64,000 nucleotides of DNA, taken from Plasmopara viticola (lineage: Eukaryota; Oomycota; Peronosporomycetes; Peronosporales; Peronosporaceae). The stretch spans positions 186,001-250,000 of the forward strand of contig MBPM02000009.1 of NCBI GenBank assembly GCA_001695595.3, in the 5' to 3' direction. Positions 13,199-23,702 of the stretch are shown here, in pieces. Position numbers and translations under genes: made by a program. Position 1 is the stretch's first letter. Each line of letters opens with the position of its first letter. Below the pieces are notes generated by a model, which saw only the letters and a list, made by a program, of their open reading frames with translations, did no database searches and had not been told where the DNA came from.

Positions 13199-13648
13199 AG
13201 TTAGTCGTCCTCCTTCATTATCGCTATCAAAATCATAAACACCGGTGCCAGTCATTGAACGAATTGCTGCTCTTGCAGGGATAGCACCCTGTGGAGCCCC
13301 GAGTGCGGTTGCAAGCGCGGGGACAGCAATGTCAGCGGCTCTGGATAAAAAACCAAAGTCCTTTGCAAACTTGAATGCCGATCTTATACCTCCTCATACC
13401 TTGAACCAAATTGATCCGCCTTGGGCGCGCTTATATCCTTTCTTGACTTCTTGTTTGGTGATGTCAAGGCGCACATCGCGACCTGCCTTGCGAGCCTTGA
13501 GTGCCTTCTCACACGAAGCGGGGTGAAAATGGATAACCCATCCACTACACTTATGTTGGCCAGCTGTAAGACTTAGCTTACCTGTCTTAAAAGTTTTGGT
13601 CAGCCTATGACCGGGGAAATCACAGGAGACCGTTTATTCACGATACAT
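13199..13648 (-). pseudogene. Putative minor virion protein, two in-frame stops
   Basis: One frame runs from ATG 13648 with a TAA at codon 5 and a TGA at 13394-13396. Between these stops is a basic region ending GYKRAQGGSIWFKV. After the second stop comes an Ala-rich hydrophobic stretch (RAADIAVPALATALGAPQGA) and a Thr-Gly-Thr-Gly-Val-Tyr-Asp-Phe segment. The GGSIW word followed by an amphipathic or hydrophobic segment resembles minor capsid or membrane-lytic proteins of adenovirus/polinton-type viruses, a weak analogy. It could have been one gene or two. It lies immediately downstream of the protease on the same strand. Confidence 0.45.
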
Positions 13649-13695
13649 GACTAATTTATACTTCCTGAACTAAAGAAAAGTTAAATTAAAATCTT

Positions 13696-14047
13696 TCATA
13701 TATTGAATACGCCAGGCTTACGATGTTGCCTAGAATAGAGCCAAAGCAAGCGAAACAGTCCGCAATAATCGCCATAAGTCCCTTGTTATAGTTTCGGGTT
13801 GTATATACCGATACCATACTTGGTTGGAGCTGCCTCTCCCATACAATCGAAGTATTCGCCATCATGAACTGCTGTCCAGTGTCCTACATCAAGGTTAGGT
13901 GGTCTAAGTAGAACAAGATACGTTCCTTTTTTAGATAGTGGCTTCGCTATTTCACTTTATCATAGATATCGTCCAGATAAACTTTAATTTTTTTGCGAGT
14001 TCGATCAAGTCATGATCGGATGTGATCGGATTGATAAGGTTGCTCAT
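13696..14047 (-). pseudogene. Adenovirus-type (Ulp1-like) cysteine protease, broken
   Basis: ATG at 14047, final TGA at 13696-13698, about 117 codons. The frame shifts at the A7 run near 14000 and again near 13945, and an in-frame TAA lies near 13785. After the second shift it reads GTYLVLLRPPNLDVGHWTAV, where the His of GHW fits the catalytic His. It continues with a Glu-Tyr-Phe-Asp segment, then after the TAA QGTYGDYCGLF, matching the conserved Gln-6-Cys active-site block. In adenoviruses and polinton-like viruses this enzyme matures the virion. The length is short for the family, and several breaks make activity unlikely. Its start lies 47 bp from the divergently oriented capsid-like gene, suggesting a shared A/T-rich promoter. 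Confidence 0.75.
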
Positions 14048-14094
14048 GTTTATTACTTTGTTAAAACTAGATTGCTCGAGATATAGATATAACG

Positions 14095-15792
14095 ATGTCT
14101 GAAACACAACTTTCCGACCAATGTTTGTACTAGAGCACGCTCGAGAGCGATCCTGAGATCAAGGTATCCTCTAGCAAGCAAGTTCCGTTTGTAATCGATC
14201 TCAATCAGGGGTCGTGTCTGGATGGTGTTATTACTATCGACACCACTGCTCAGCTTAATGGATCTGAAGGTTTCGCGTGTCTAAGAGATGGCTATATAAT
14301 GCTCCCATAAAAGGTGTCGATGAAGAATGGTGCTGCTCCTCACACCGCTGCTGCCAATCGTTTCTGCTCCACTCTAATGTGCGCCAACTGGAATGTTATT
14401 GATAGCATGTCCCCGGAGTTGAATGAGTGAACCGTGGTCTCTATGGCTGACTACATGCTCTTTTGGAACATTGTTCGCGCTCAGACGAGTTACAGCCCTC
14501 AGTATGTTGAGAAGCATGAAGCTGAGTCCTTCCTATACCCTGATGCTGCCCAGTCTGCTTTGCATAGTTCCGCCACGAGCTCAACTACTGGGGACGGATA
14601 CTCAAACACTACTGCATTCTCTTCTTCGTTTGCTACCACTGCCCCCTCTGGCGATCCATTAATCCCTAACGATGGCTTTGTTCGCCGACTTCTGTCGAAT
14701 CCTTCTAACGCTGGAGCTGATTTCTTTCCGATGTGGCCTTCGGTAGGTGGAGCTGCCGCTTCCACCACTATCTCCAATCAGACTGCTCGTGGCGCTTTCG
14801 TAGCTGGTGCTGCTACCGCTAACGCTAATATGGGAACGTGGAACAACATGCTCAAGATTAAGCTTACTGACCTCCACCCCAATTTAGAGGAACTCGATCT
14901 GATGGCTAACCCTCAAATCCGCCTTCGCTTCCGTGTCAATCGGGGTACCTCCACCGTTGCTGTAGATACCTCGAAGGGTATGTCGCTAGCGAGCACCACT
15001 CTTCCGAGCGGCAATGTATGTCCTGTGATAGTAGCTGCTTCGTCCACAGGCAATCTTATGTCTGATGTTTTTGTTACTTCTGCTCCAATCAGTATCGCTT
15101 GGGGTGCCGTAGTCAATGCTCTTGGACCTACTGTTGATGGAACATACATGCCATTCACTACTTCTCGTCTCTACGTACCGTTCGCTCATCTTGAGAACCC
15201 TCAGGCAGACATTTCCAAACCTGTCAAAAAGATTCGATCCAATGATTGTTATGCGCAGTATGGTAAGCAGTCGACTCAGCTTAATGCTACATTTGATCTC
15301 CAGCTATCGCTTTCTGTAAAGAATGCCAAATACGTCGTTCTTCTTCCTTTTGCTGAACAGGCCGTTAGTTTTGCTTCTGCTGCTGTTCAAGAGCTCCAGA
15401 GCCCGTTTGCCTTGGCTCCTTGGACTCTCCACCCTGGTTCGAGCATTCGCAACTTCAATGTCCGCATTGGTTCCCAGCATACCTTCGATATTATCCATGA
15501 CTATGAATTCCATCATTTCACTAACGAAATTGTTAAGATTGCTTCGAATAACGGTAATCTAATCCCCGAGCTAGTAAATGGTCTTCTTGACTATCAGACG
15601 TGGTCGCTAACGAACCGCGTTCTTATTGCTGACGTTAGCCGCCTGACGAAGCGTGATTTACCTCAGGCTATTCAGGTTCAGGGTGTCAACGCTGGTTGTC
15701 AGGGGACTAACATGCTTGTATTCGTTGTGAGTGAGCTAGAGCTCTCTTACGATCGTCTAACGGGTGAGGTTTTTGATTTCACTACTGCTTAG
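14095..15792 (+). pseudogene. Viral major-capsid-like protein, three in-frame stops
   Basis: A single 566-codon frame from ATG 14095 to TAG 15790-15792, interrupted by TAG (14131-14133), TAA (14308-14310) and TGA (14428-14430), then open for 454 codons. Features include KQVPFVIDLNQGS and ITIDTTAQLNGSEGF near the start and a Phe-Trp-Asn segment (MLFWNIVRAQ) after the third stop. The C-terminal third has PWTLHPGSSIRNFNVRIGS followed by a Tyr-Glu-Phe..Phe-Thr-Asn-Glu stretch and GLLDYQTWS. This is the general pattern of capsid proteins in the polinton-like/virophage lineage, where two jelly rolls are expected, but I cannot align it to a named family. The protease next to it is the strongest support. 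The stops are of all three types, so programmed readthrough is unlikely. Confidence 0.65.
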
Positions 15793-16126
15793 ATTTGATA
15801 TAAAAAAAGTATATATATATTGAAAGGTTTGTGAAGCCTCGACAAGTTAGGACATTTCTCAAATACGATCTGGTTCTTACGAAGCCAATCAATATAATTA
15901 GAATCGGTGTGACTAATTTGCTTAAGCGTCTTCCCTTGTACTTGCCCCAAGTCATCATATACGAGTTATCATTGCTTAGAAAGCTGGGGTGGAGGAAAAT
16001 CTTGATATCCTCACTAATATTGAGAGTGGGTATGTTGTGCGTCCAGCGACATTAATCAGGATCGGAAGTGAATACTTCTTCGATCGGCGTGTTCTTGTAT
16101 TTTTCAAAAGTTAGCTCATTCGTCAT
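15789..16126 (-). pseudogene. ExoX-C-like protein with doubled KYKG motif, broken
   Basis: ATG at 16126, TAA at 15789-15791, about 112 codons. It carries two related motifs. The first is LTFEKYKNTPIEEVFTSDPD, then a TAA where a Tyr codon is expected, then Cys-Arg-Trp. The second is MTWGKYKGRRLSKL, then a frameshift, then SNYIDWLRKNQ. Both follow the pattern hydrophobic-G/E-KYK-G..DP-Y..W of the exonuclease-X-like C-terminal domain (DUF3820/ExoX_C type), often seen in viral and phage nucleases. Its stop codon overlaps the capsid gene's stop by two bases on the other strand, a compact viral arrangement. Biochemical role is unknown. Confidence 0.6.
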
Positions 16127-16236
16127 GGTATCGGTGGTATCTATGTAGATGCCCGTTTACTTTTTTTGAAAAGTATAAAGATTAATTCAGATTTGTGATC
16201 CGAATAATTATTTTTATGAAAATTCATATAGTACAT

Positions 16237-16596
16237 CTAAACGTTGCCTTCCACCTGGTTTTGATCGAGAAGTTGTAAGCTTAATGAATCGACATCTGGA
16301 TAGATAAATTTTGGATATGCCATTGCTTCAAATCTTTCATGAGCAACCATCAATGTGATTATGTAATCGTTCTCGATATCTACAGCGGGTGGACATACAC
16401 CAGTATCTTCAAGCATTTCGGACATAATTTCCATATCAACAAGGTATTCACTCTCCTCAGGATACATCATGCCTGATTCTAAACGACTTTCTTCTTTTTT
16501 TGGTTTTTGAAAACTGATTTCAGCATTCTTCTTATCAATATTTTCGATGGTTGTTACTCCATCGCAGAAACAGTGGTAAATCACATTGCAAAACAT
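16237..16596 (-). CDS. Unknown 119-aa protein, probably viral
   Basis: Open for 119 codons, acidic (Glu/Asp-rich, e.g. PKKEESRLESGMMYPEESEY), with no recognised domain. It lies on the same strand as the ExoX-C-like gene, 111 bp upstream of it, and is the only short frame in the viral block without an obvious break. It may be real, or a fragment kept open by chance. No homolog is claimed. Confidence 0.4.
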   Translation of the reverse strand: MFCNVIYHCFCDGVTTIENIDKKNAEISFQKPKKEESRLESGMMYPEESEYLVDMEIMSEMLEDTGVCPPAVDIENDYIITLMVAHERFEAMAYPKFIYPDVDSLSLQLLDQNQVEGNV

Positions 16597-16983
16597 TCAA
16601 CTATTCGGAAATCTTCCATAGTGTCTAGGATCTAAATCATTGGAATATCAATAGCGTTGATAGATATATCGCTGCACATGCTAATTCGTTAGTTGGATCG
16701 GTTGATCGTATCTATGTTGACTTTATACTTATAACTTTTATCTATTAGGATCGATTGACTTTTGATCCTTTAATCATTGTTTACTATAGCTGAATTCGAG
16801 CGGATCTTATACCACCCTTAGATTTAAGAGGCGTTGCTTTCGCTCTCGCGTTTGCGCTCATCTTTGAGGTTTATCCGCGACTATTTTAATATGGCTATAG
16901 TCGGTCCATCACGTATTACCCGAAGCCTCTTCCAAGATAAAGATTACGGGTAGGTAAAAAACTGCCTGCCACATCATACTACT

Positions 16984-17715
16984 CACATGATCTGATCCAC
17001 TACTTGTATTTGCGTCGTTAAAGATTGTCGATATATTGTCAGCCATGGAAAGCAGCACACCGACCAATTTCATCCAAACAACAGGGTCTTTAAGTGCCAC
17101 AACACTTTGCAAGAACGTGAAAATGGTAGACGTGGAATTGACAATTGTGCTGCTAGACACAGTTGTAAGGTTAAGACTCTCATTGTACGTAAAGTTAGTG
17201 ATGAACCAGAGAGGCGAGATGATGGCACTGATACGGAAGATCTTAGCTAGCCTGTACTATTGTGCGCTGTAGCAGCACTCTGTGACTCAAATTGCCATGA
17301 GATGGTACCAAACTTTGACCTTTGGCACCAACACCTGTGACGCGTACCATTGTGGTAAATTGACGGAGAAGAGCGAGATGCCAACGTAAGTGAGAAAAAA
17401 TGAGCCTTGAAAGCTCAACTTGTGGAAAATGAACTGCACGAGTACACTCGCGAACGTCCAGATAAGTGCCACAATCACGAGAAACGAAATGCCGAGCAGC
17501 CAATCGAAGGACGAGCGATAATGCGTCTTGCGTGACCCGTTGTGGCTCAGAAGCAGCGCGTCCGATTCTACAAGCGCGTCGCGCTCAGTTGTTTCGCCAT
17601 CAGACGACGTGGTGAGCGTGGGCGACGTAGACAACGCGCGCTCGGCTAGCTCATGGGAAAAGTGTAGAGGTAAAGCAGATTTAGAACCAATTGCGGCCAG
17701 CCAAACTGCGACGTT
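16984..17715 (-). pseudogene. Partial copy of the SLC35F5-like gene
   Basis: It matches 45687-46463 (the 5' part of the intact gene) at high identity and in the same orientation. Breaks include a stop directly after the retained internal ATG (ATGAGCTAG), loss of the first start codon, and a ~10 bp deletion at the site corresponding to 46016-46026, which shifts the frame after KVKVW. The copy ends abruptly at 16984 on the side of the viral block and at 17715 beside a palindromic repeat at 17765. It is a recent partial duplication that cannot encode a full transporter. Confidence 0.88.
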
Positions 17716-17764
17716 GAAAATGATGTCGGGCAAAAACCTAAGTCGCCAAAATCCCGATACATAT

Positions 17765-17821
17765 ATTAGTGTGGACCACACTAATTTTCAATCCACACTA
17801 ATTCTCAATCCGCACTAATTG
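17765..17821. repeat. Palindrome plus three short tandem CACTAATT units
   Basis: A perfect inverted repeat with arms ATTAGTGTGG (17765-17774) and CCACACTAAT (17776-17785), one base apart. It is followed by about 17 bp tandem units of the form CC(A/G)CACTAATT(T/C)TCAAT, three copies ending near 17821. It sits 50 bp from the edge of the SLC35F5 partial copy. The structure resembles a transposon terminus with repeated transposase-binding sites; this is inference. Confidence 0.6.
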
Positions 17822-20800
17822 CGGTCATCAGTGTATTCATCCTACCATTTTCTCCTGTAGCTATCTGACCAATTTTCGAGACCGGTGTTGATTTCTGTCG
17901 TTCCATTAAGACTTTTTGGTCAGTGGCCACCCAAATATCACTCATATATTTTGGGTGCGGGCTAGCAGGGCAGTCACAAGTTTGGGTGGGATCTCTCGTC
18001 TACTTGCAAAGCCTGCCTTAGTCTAAATTTTATGAGCAACAAACCAGGTACTTTCCAGTCCCAATTCGAGCGACAAAACACTCAAGCCACTGGGTTGATC
18101 CCACTCTTTTTTGGAGCATGATCTATCTGCCATTGGAATTTGCTCGACTTTGGCACATTTGCCAGCGTTGCAGAATAGAATCAAGTGCTTCAGATGCCAT
18201 CCATGTTGGATGCCTAGCAAATTCATCTGTCTCGATTCTTTTGATAAGGCATGACTGGGGATGTAGCTTGCGTCGGAGCTTGTTGGTAAACACATTGTAT
18301 TCCATACGCTTGAGATCAACGCAAAAGCTTGTTCTGATTTGACTAAAATATGATGAGTATCGCATAACCATCTCGGAAGAGCTGCAGTAAAACACAACTG
18401 TCGCTGTCGAAAGCATCGTAAGAGACGTCAAACAGTCCTAGCTCATCTAGCAAAGGTAGAACATGTGCTTTTTTAATGTTGTTATATCGTCTTGTTGCTG
18501 GCCCTCCCAGCACAACGCAATTCCTTTTTGTAATCTTCGACAACATTTTTTGAGACCCGCACAGGTGGCACTGCACGTGGGTTGTTTAAGCCTGATTACT
18601 TCCTCAAATTTATTTCTAATGGAATCCAACTCGAGCCATTTTTTAATATCTCGGGATCAAATGAAATCTCGTAGCTACTTACAAAACAGCGAATATTCAA
18701 TTGTTTTCATTGCACATATTCTTTGACTATTAAATAAGCTGTTTTAATCCTTATGACCTCAAGTATGTGCCTCGTGTGCCTGAATGAACCTTGAGGATCA
18801 ACTTATCTTTTCTAAAGTGACTATGGAGAATAGTTCGTCAAAATATGCTTAAGTAAGAGCTTGAAATATTCGAAACAATTGCATGACCAAACGAACCAAA
18901 CGATTCAGTGCCGTTGATGCAGTTGATAGCCCTTGCGGTATCACTGGCATCTTCCGTAGCATGTCACTTAGACCATCGATCGCTGTGAAGGGCACAATAA
19001 ATCTCTTCTCTCGAATATCCTAGTAGATATCGATCAAATGCTGTAGGTTATCAAACGTGCACCCGGACATATTCCCAAGTAGAGCGCCCCTTTTTGAGAA
19101 GAAGTGTCTGAGCGAATGTTCAGCTTTGTTCAGTCTTCGAATACAGAATCATGTGAAGAGTGTGAAGCTGTCGACTTTCATCATGCCTTTCAGAGCCTTT
19201 TTAGGTGAAGAAGGCACTAATAAGCCCACATTGCTCTCGAGATAGCGATGGAACAGCACTTTCGTTTCTGACATGAAGTTGGTCTTATGTCTACATAATT
19301 AAAAGTAAAGTGCGATGCGGGCCCACCCATCTGTCGCCGATGAACCATAAGTTGTTCTGGCAGTGATGCTTTAGTTATTGCAGTGTCAACTCTTTTGATG
19401 CTAGACTTCTATCATAATGCTCATGTCATCCTATTTTGCAGGCAAGAGAACGAGAGCACTGGTAGAAGTCGATGCTCGCCGAAATTTTTTTTTCAAAGCT
19501 ATTCCTCAATTTAATTTAGTACAAAAACACAAATTGAAGTGACAACACGGCTTAGCGCGCATCTCTTAGGCCAGTCTTCTTGATAAGATCGCGCACCTGG
19601 TCATCCAAGATCGTAACCGCCAAGGTGGAAATTATTGAATACGGAGAGAATATTTTTGTCCCTATAAAAAAATGAGTCGTTGTCTTGACCTGTCCATGAA
19701 ACATACAAACTGAATAAATAATTTTTCATGCTTTAAACCGAGTTAACAACTAGTAATCTCAAATAAATTGAATAGATCAAACGTAAAGGCGAACATTTGT
19801 GTTGTAGATTTGGCTTTCTGCTATCAGAAGGCTTATAAGGATAATGCCCACAGGGACCCCACTTATAATCATACCAGTTTACCTACTGAGGTACCGCAGA
19901 AGATGTCAAATCGTGACAGAGTCTCTGCTAGGAATTGGAGAAGAAATTTAGCTGCCTATCAATTAAATAAAACATGCAATAATTTGGTGATTATATCGGT
20001 CGCTAATTTGCATTCTATTTTGTACTAAGATTTTTAGATAGAAGTTGCTTATCAGATTATCTCGAGCTTCCTGCACACCCCGTCTGCGAAAACCACTATG
20101 TGCCTCGTTATTCAAAATGCTTGTCATCTGAGGCAGCGCCTACGCGAGTAAATTGTCAAATCGAAGACTCGCAAATCTTTCGGTATGGCAAGAACCAATT
20201 TCTTCGCGCATCTGTCGGGTGTGCAGTTTGCGCTGCTCGAGAGATTTGCTGGCTCCTTTGGTTCCGATAAATCGGCTGATATGAACGGTTTTTTTGCTGC
20301 TAGAAAGCTGGACCGCGTCACAGTCTTCGATTACATCAAACTGACGAACATCAATACTGAGATACTACTTACCGAATAAGTTATGTCGACTGTGATTATA
20401 AGCTAACTCCGCCTCGCAGTATACATTAAAGAGTGCAGGCAGTAATGACGGAATAGGCGATAAAAACTCGCTTTTAGAGATAAGTACAGTCACAGGCTGA
20501 CACTTATTCTGTCTATGGGCTGAAAGAGTCGGTGCCAGAAGCCGCGCTTTAAGACTAGGAAAACGCTGGTCACCAGTAGGGAATTCGAGAAGAATTAGGT
20601 CTGTGGTTGGTACAAACCATAGGAATTTACTCCTTATAAGCTTGACAGCTTTCAGAAGAGGCACTAGCGCCAGTGAACTGCCAAACTTCACATGTAAGGA
20701 TACGAGAATGCGGGTGAGCATTTTGAGTTTTGATAAGTGTTAAGGAGTCGAAGCTTTTCGCGCCAGCTAAAGATTGCAATCAACCAACATTGATTGATTG

Positions 20801-21380
20801 GTGCTCTAAAGACAGTAGCCTAGATGATTTCGTTTCTATTTAAATGTCTAACGGGATAGCCCCGGGATCGAAAGAAACCTGGCTGTGAAAGTTGAAGATT
20901 TTAACAACACAAGTATCTTACATGGACAAGCTCTGGGCATACCATGGTTAGAAAAGACCACTGGATCTTTTTGTGATGCAAGATCTCGTGCAGCAGGGCT
21001 TCGTAGTTTTTCTTTTTGTAAATAAATCTATCCACATAGGCATAGGGCTGACCATAAAGTGCTCAGGAGGTCACACAGCACTTCTCACAGAAGACAAAAA
21101 TTGAAGATTTTCAAGTGAACGACTTTTCATCGATAACGACTTTTTTACATATGGGAGAATGAAAAAGTATACCTTTTCTCAATAAAAGGAAAAAAAACAC
21201 TGCTCCAAAACAAAAAATGATGAAAAAGCAAAAAAACATACCTAGCAATAAGAAACTTTGCAACAATGGCATGTAAGAAATATAAAATAGAGAATTTATA
21301 CCTTTAAATAGTACTTAAACCGCATACAACCTTTGAGAGATGATCAAGATGCAAATGTCCGACGTAAGTTCATCAAATAA
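17822..21380. other. Intergenic with unassigned coding-like scraps
   Basis: No gene of a known family. Two scraps deserve record. On the minus strand at about 19556-19660 a frame bounded by a TATAG acceptor-like site reads IISTLAVTILDDQVRDLIKK and then ends TGLRDAR-stop, like a terminal exon. On the minus strand at 18343-18660 several frames with Cys-rich segments (QPTCSATCAGLKKCCRRL) may be a decayed transposable-element protein. Neither could be assigned. A 118-codon minus-strand frame (20365-20721) shows no motif. Confidence 0.35.
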
Positions 21381-21382
21381 AG

Positions 21383-23100
21383 ATGAATTTACTTCACTCA
21401 AGTCTACAAGAGTCGAGAAGATGCGAAACGCGCAAATTAATAAGTACAACCGCCGTGTTCGCCGTGCATACGTGGTTACTTAAAGCGACTTCCTTCGATA
21501 CAAATCTGTGTGCTCAATTGCATTATGTTAATTCATGGTTCGATTTGCGTATGGGAAGAGCTTTGCACCTCCGACACGATTTGTCACGCACATATGTGAT
21601 GTTACATCGGACTATCTTCACTCTTGAGATGCTCGACGTGCGCTTACGGCAAAACATCTGGCGCAAAGTGATGTCGTGCGTAAATTGGTGCATACACATT
21701 GCCGAAATCTGCCGCCAGTAATCATTCGTGATCATCTAGACGGCATGGGAAGAATTGTGACGTACGGCAACTGTGTGAACGCTTGCAAAAGGCTCATGAA
21801 AGAATTTTATGGTGACGAATTAAATCAATTCCAAATGATTTTGTCGTATTGCGAAGCCTTTGAGAAATGCCGGCATGTGGTTTCTATCGAGTTTGAAGAT
21901 AAAGTGTTTCATGTAAGGAATTCATGCGTTTGCTCCATATGCATTACGCGGCATGGCACTGGATGGCACCTTTCTTGAGAACAAAGGTGAAGGTGTGCTA
22001 TTGGTGGCGTCCCTCGAAAAAAGGAACAGTGGGATTCAGACTGCTGCAGTCGCATTCATCAGCAGTGAGACTATAGCAAATTGAGCGTGATTTATCAAGT
22101 TCCTGTTCCAGCATTTACCTATAATTTCAGCCTTCGGTATATCTGATCGTGGCAATGGGTTAGTGCAGCATTGACAGAAAATGGCAAAGAGACACCACAT
22201 TTCTTTGATTACGTCAACGTATGGAGAATTTCACTGTTAAGCTTCGGAACAAGACGTTGAAGGAACATGCATGGGGTTTAGAACGTGCACAAATCAGGCA
22301 ATCGTACGAAACCAAAGAGGAAGACCTGGTGAAGCTTAATCATGAGGCAGTCAAATGGCTGGCTGACGTTGGCTATGGGAAGTGGTCCATTGCATTCCGT
22401 ATCGATACGGAATGCTTACTTCCGATAACGTCGAATTTATAAATAACGCGCTGGAAAAATCCGTGAAATGCCGATCGTGGATTGTATGGTGACAATTGAA
22501 CGCTATGTCGGTACGAAGTGGCTCGAATATGCTGGACAGACCGAACAATGGAGTGTGGTTACGTCTTATGCTGTTGCATCGCTTCAATGTTAAAAATGTA
22601 CAAGGAAACCCTTCAAGTATGTCCAAGTTCAATTATATTGTTTGTTGTGTCGGTCCGAATCGGAACAAACAAGCTAATGAAGTATGCTGTTGAGGTAACT
22701 AGTTACAGTGGTACCTGCACGTGGTGTCGTGTGAACGATTGAATGCTCCATGTTGACACCTCATAGCAGCCCTCAAGGTTTTAAATCAGCTGTCATGTGC
22801 AATATTGTTATTCAGGATTATGCGGTCACCCAAAACGTATCTACTTGCCAACGATATAGCACTCGAAGTGAGGCCATTTGTGACAAAAAGTGAACCTGTA
22901 AACAGTGAGCATCTTCCACCAAATCCGTTTAAAAGAAAAGGTCGACCCAAAAAGAAGCGAATCGAATCACAGCATGCTACATTGGAAGTTGACGCGCCAA
23001 ATCTTTTTTATAGATGCGGCAGTCGTGGTCAAGTGGGACACAACAAGCGTCGATGCACCAGTAATGCGCAGTATAAAAGTATTTTTTTTAGTGAGTTAGA
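21383..23100 (+). pseudogene. Mutator-like (MULE) transposase remnant
   Basis: Consecutive plus-strand segments in changing frames spell out MULE landmarks in the right order. At about 21680-21900 is an N-terminal region with RLMKEFYGDELNQFQMILSY. At 21920-22080 is PYALRGMALDGTFLENKGEG followed by Val-Leu-Leu-Val-Ala-Ser, holding the first catalytic Asp in LDGTF. At 22221-22440 is a helical region with HEAVKWLADVGYGKWSIAFR and an ITSN segment, then EFINNALE. At 22805-23140 is a C-terminal zinc knuckle, RCGSRGQVGHNKRRC, with its second Cys replaced by Arg. Several frameshifts and stops make it inactive. Terminal inverted repeats were not identified. Confidence 0.75.
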
Positions 23101-23151
23101 TTTATTTTTTGTTCTTTTACTTCTCAATAATTATTTATGTTTGTAGGTAAT

Positions 23152-23478
23152 TGTATTGTATTGTATTACGTTATCGCGTTGCCAAGTTATGCACGTGCTA
23201 GGCTCGGTATAACTAGTCCACGGCATAGAGTGGTGTCCGCATACGTCGGGTCTCGTTCGGCGGGCAGTGCAGCCAGCATCGAGGTCGTGAGAGTCTTCCA
23301 TTGTTTTGTTTATCTCTGACTTGATAAGATCCCAGGTGACGCCCTGGTGCTGGAGACCGTCGCGTCGAGGGTGAGACTCGTTAGAGACCTGCAGATGCCC
23401 GAGAGCACCTGCCCGAAGCGCGCGAGCATTTAGCCCCCGCGCTTGGAAGGAGGGCGTCACCCCAACCTTTTCCCTAAA
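23152..23478 (-). mobile_element. Short internally deleted LINE derivative, 12 bp TSD
   Basis: Flanked by TTTGTAGGTAAT at 23140-23151 and again at 23479-23490. On the minus strand it has the family 5' segment (AAGGTTGGGGTGACGCCCTC onward), a short piece of the reverse-transcriptase region (CACCTGGGATCTTATCAAG), the 3' end beginning near ATGGAAGACTCTCACGACC, and a pentanucleotide tail of about three (TACAA) units. It carries no coding capacity. The same three-part structure recurs at 42038 and 58896. Confidence 0.88.
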
Positions 23479-23702
23479 TTTGTAGGTAATCTTTTTTTAT
23501 CTTGGTGGAAAAGTTGCGATGTAAGGTAGATTTGAAAAAAGGTACATTTTTTCCAATGTTTTATCATAGTTTTTATAATACGAGATACTCAAAACTCCTA
23601 GCCATTATAAGCCAGCTTTTTTTAACCCTACGCAACATTACACACGATTCTTCACTTGATTTTATGAACGAGGGGACAATTAACGAAAACAGACATCATG
23701 CC

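Larger units (their letters stand above)
12400..16900. mobile_element. Endogenous small dsDNA virus remnant (polinton-like gene set)
   Basis: A block of densely packed, mostly broken viral genes on both strands. In map order: possible structural-protein fragment (+), small basic protein (-), GGSIW-type hydrophobic protein (-), adenovirus-type protease (-), capsid-like protein (+), ExoX-C-like protein (-), unknown 119-codon frame (-), and a short basic N-terminus near 16861 (-). Protease plus capsid plus tiny intergenic gaps match the virion module of polinton-like viruses, adintoviruses and virophages. No DNA polymerase, integrase or packaging ATPase was recognised, so the element is partial. 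Terminal inverted repeats were not found by eye. Confidence 0.75.

Noticed and set aside
14095..14430. Programmed stop-codon readthrough in the capsid-like frame
   Set aside because: All three stop types occur, and neighbouring viral genes also carry frameshifts, so decay is simpler.
14499..14777. 92-codon minus-strand frame within the capsid gene
   Set aside because: Shadow of the capsid frame; no independent motif.
20365..20721. 118-codon minus-strand frame
   Set aside because: Hydrophobic start but no domain, no credible neighbours, and intergenic base composition.
23131..23460. 109-codon minus-strand frame recurring at several sites
   Set aside because: It is the LINE derivative read across its joined pieces; the recurrence is due to the repeat.
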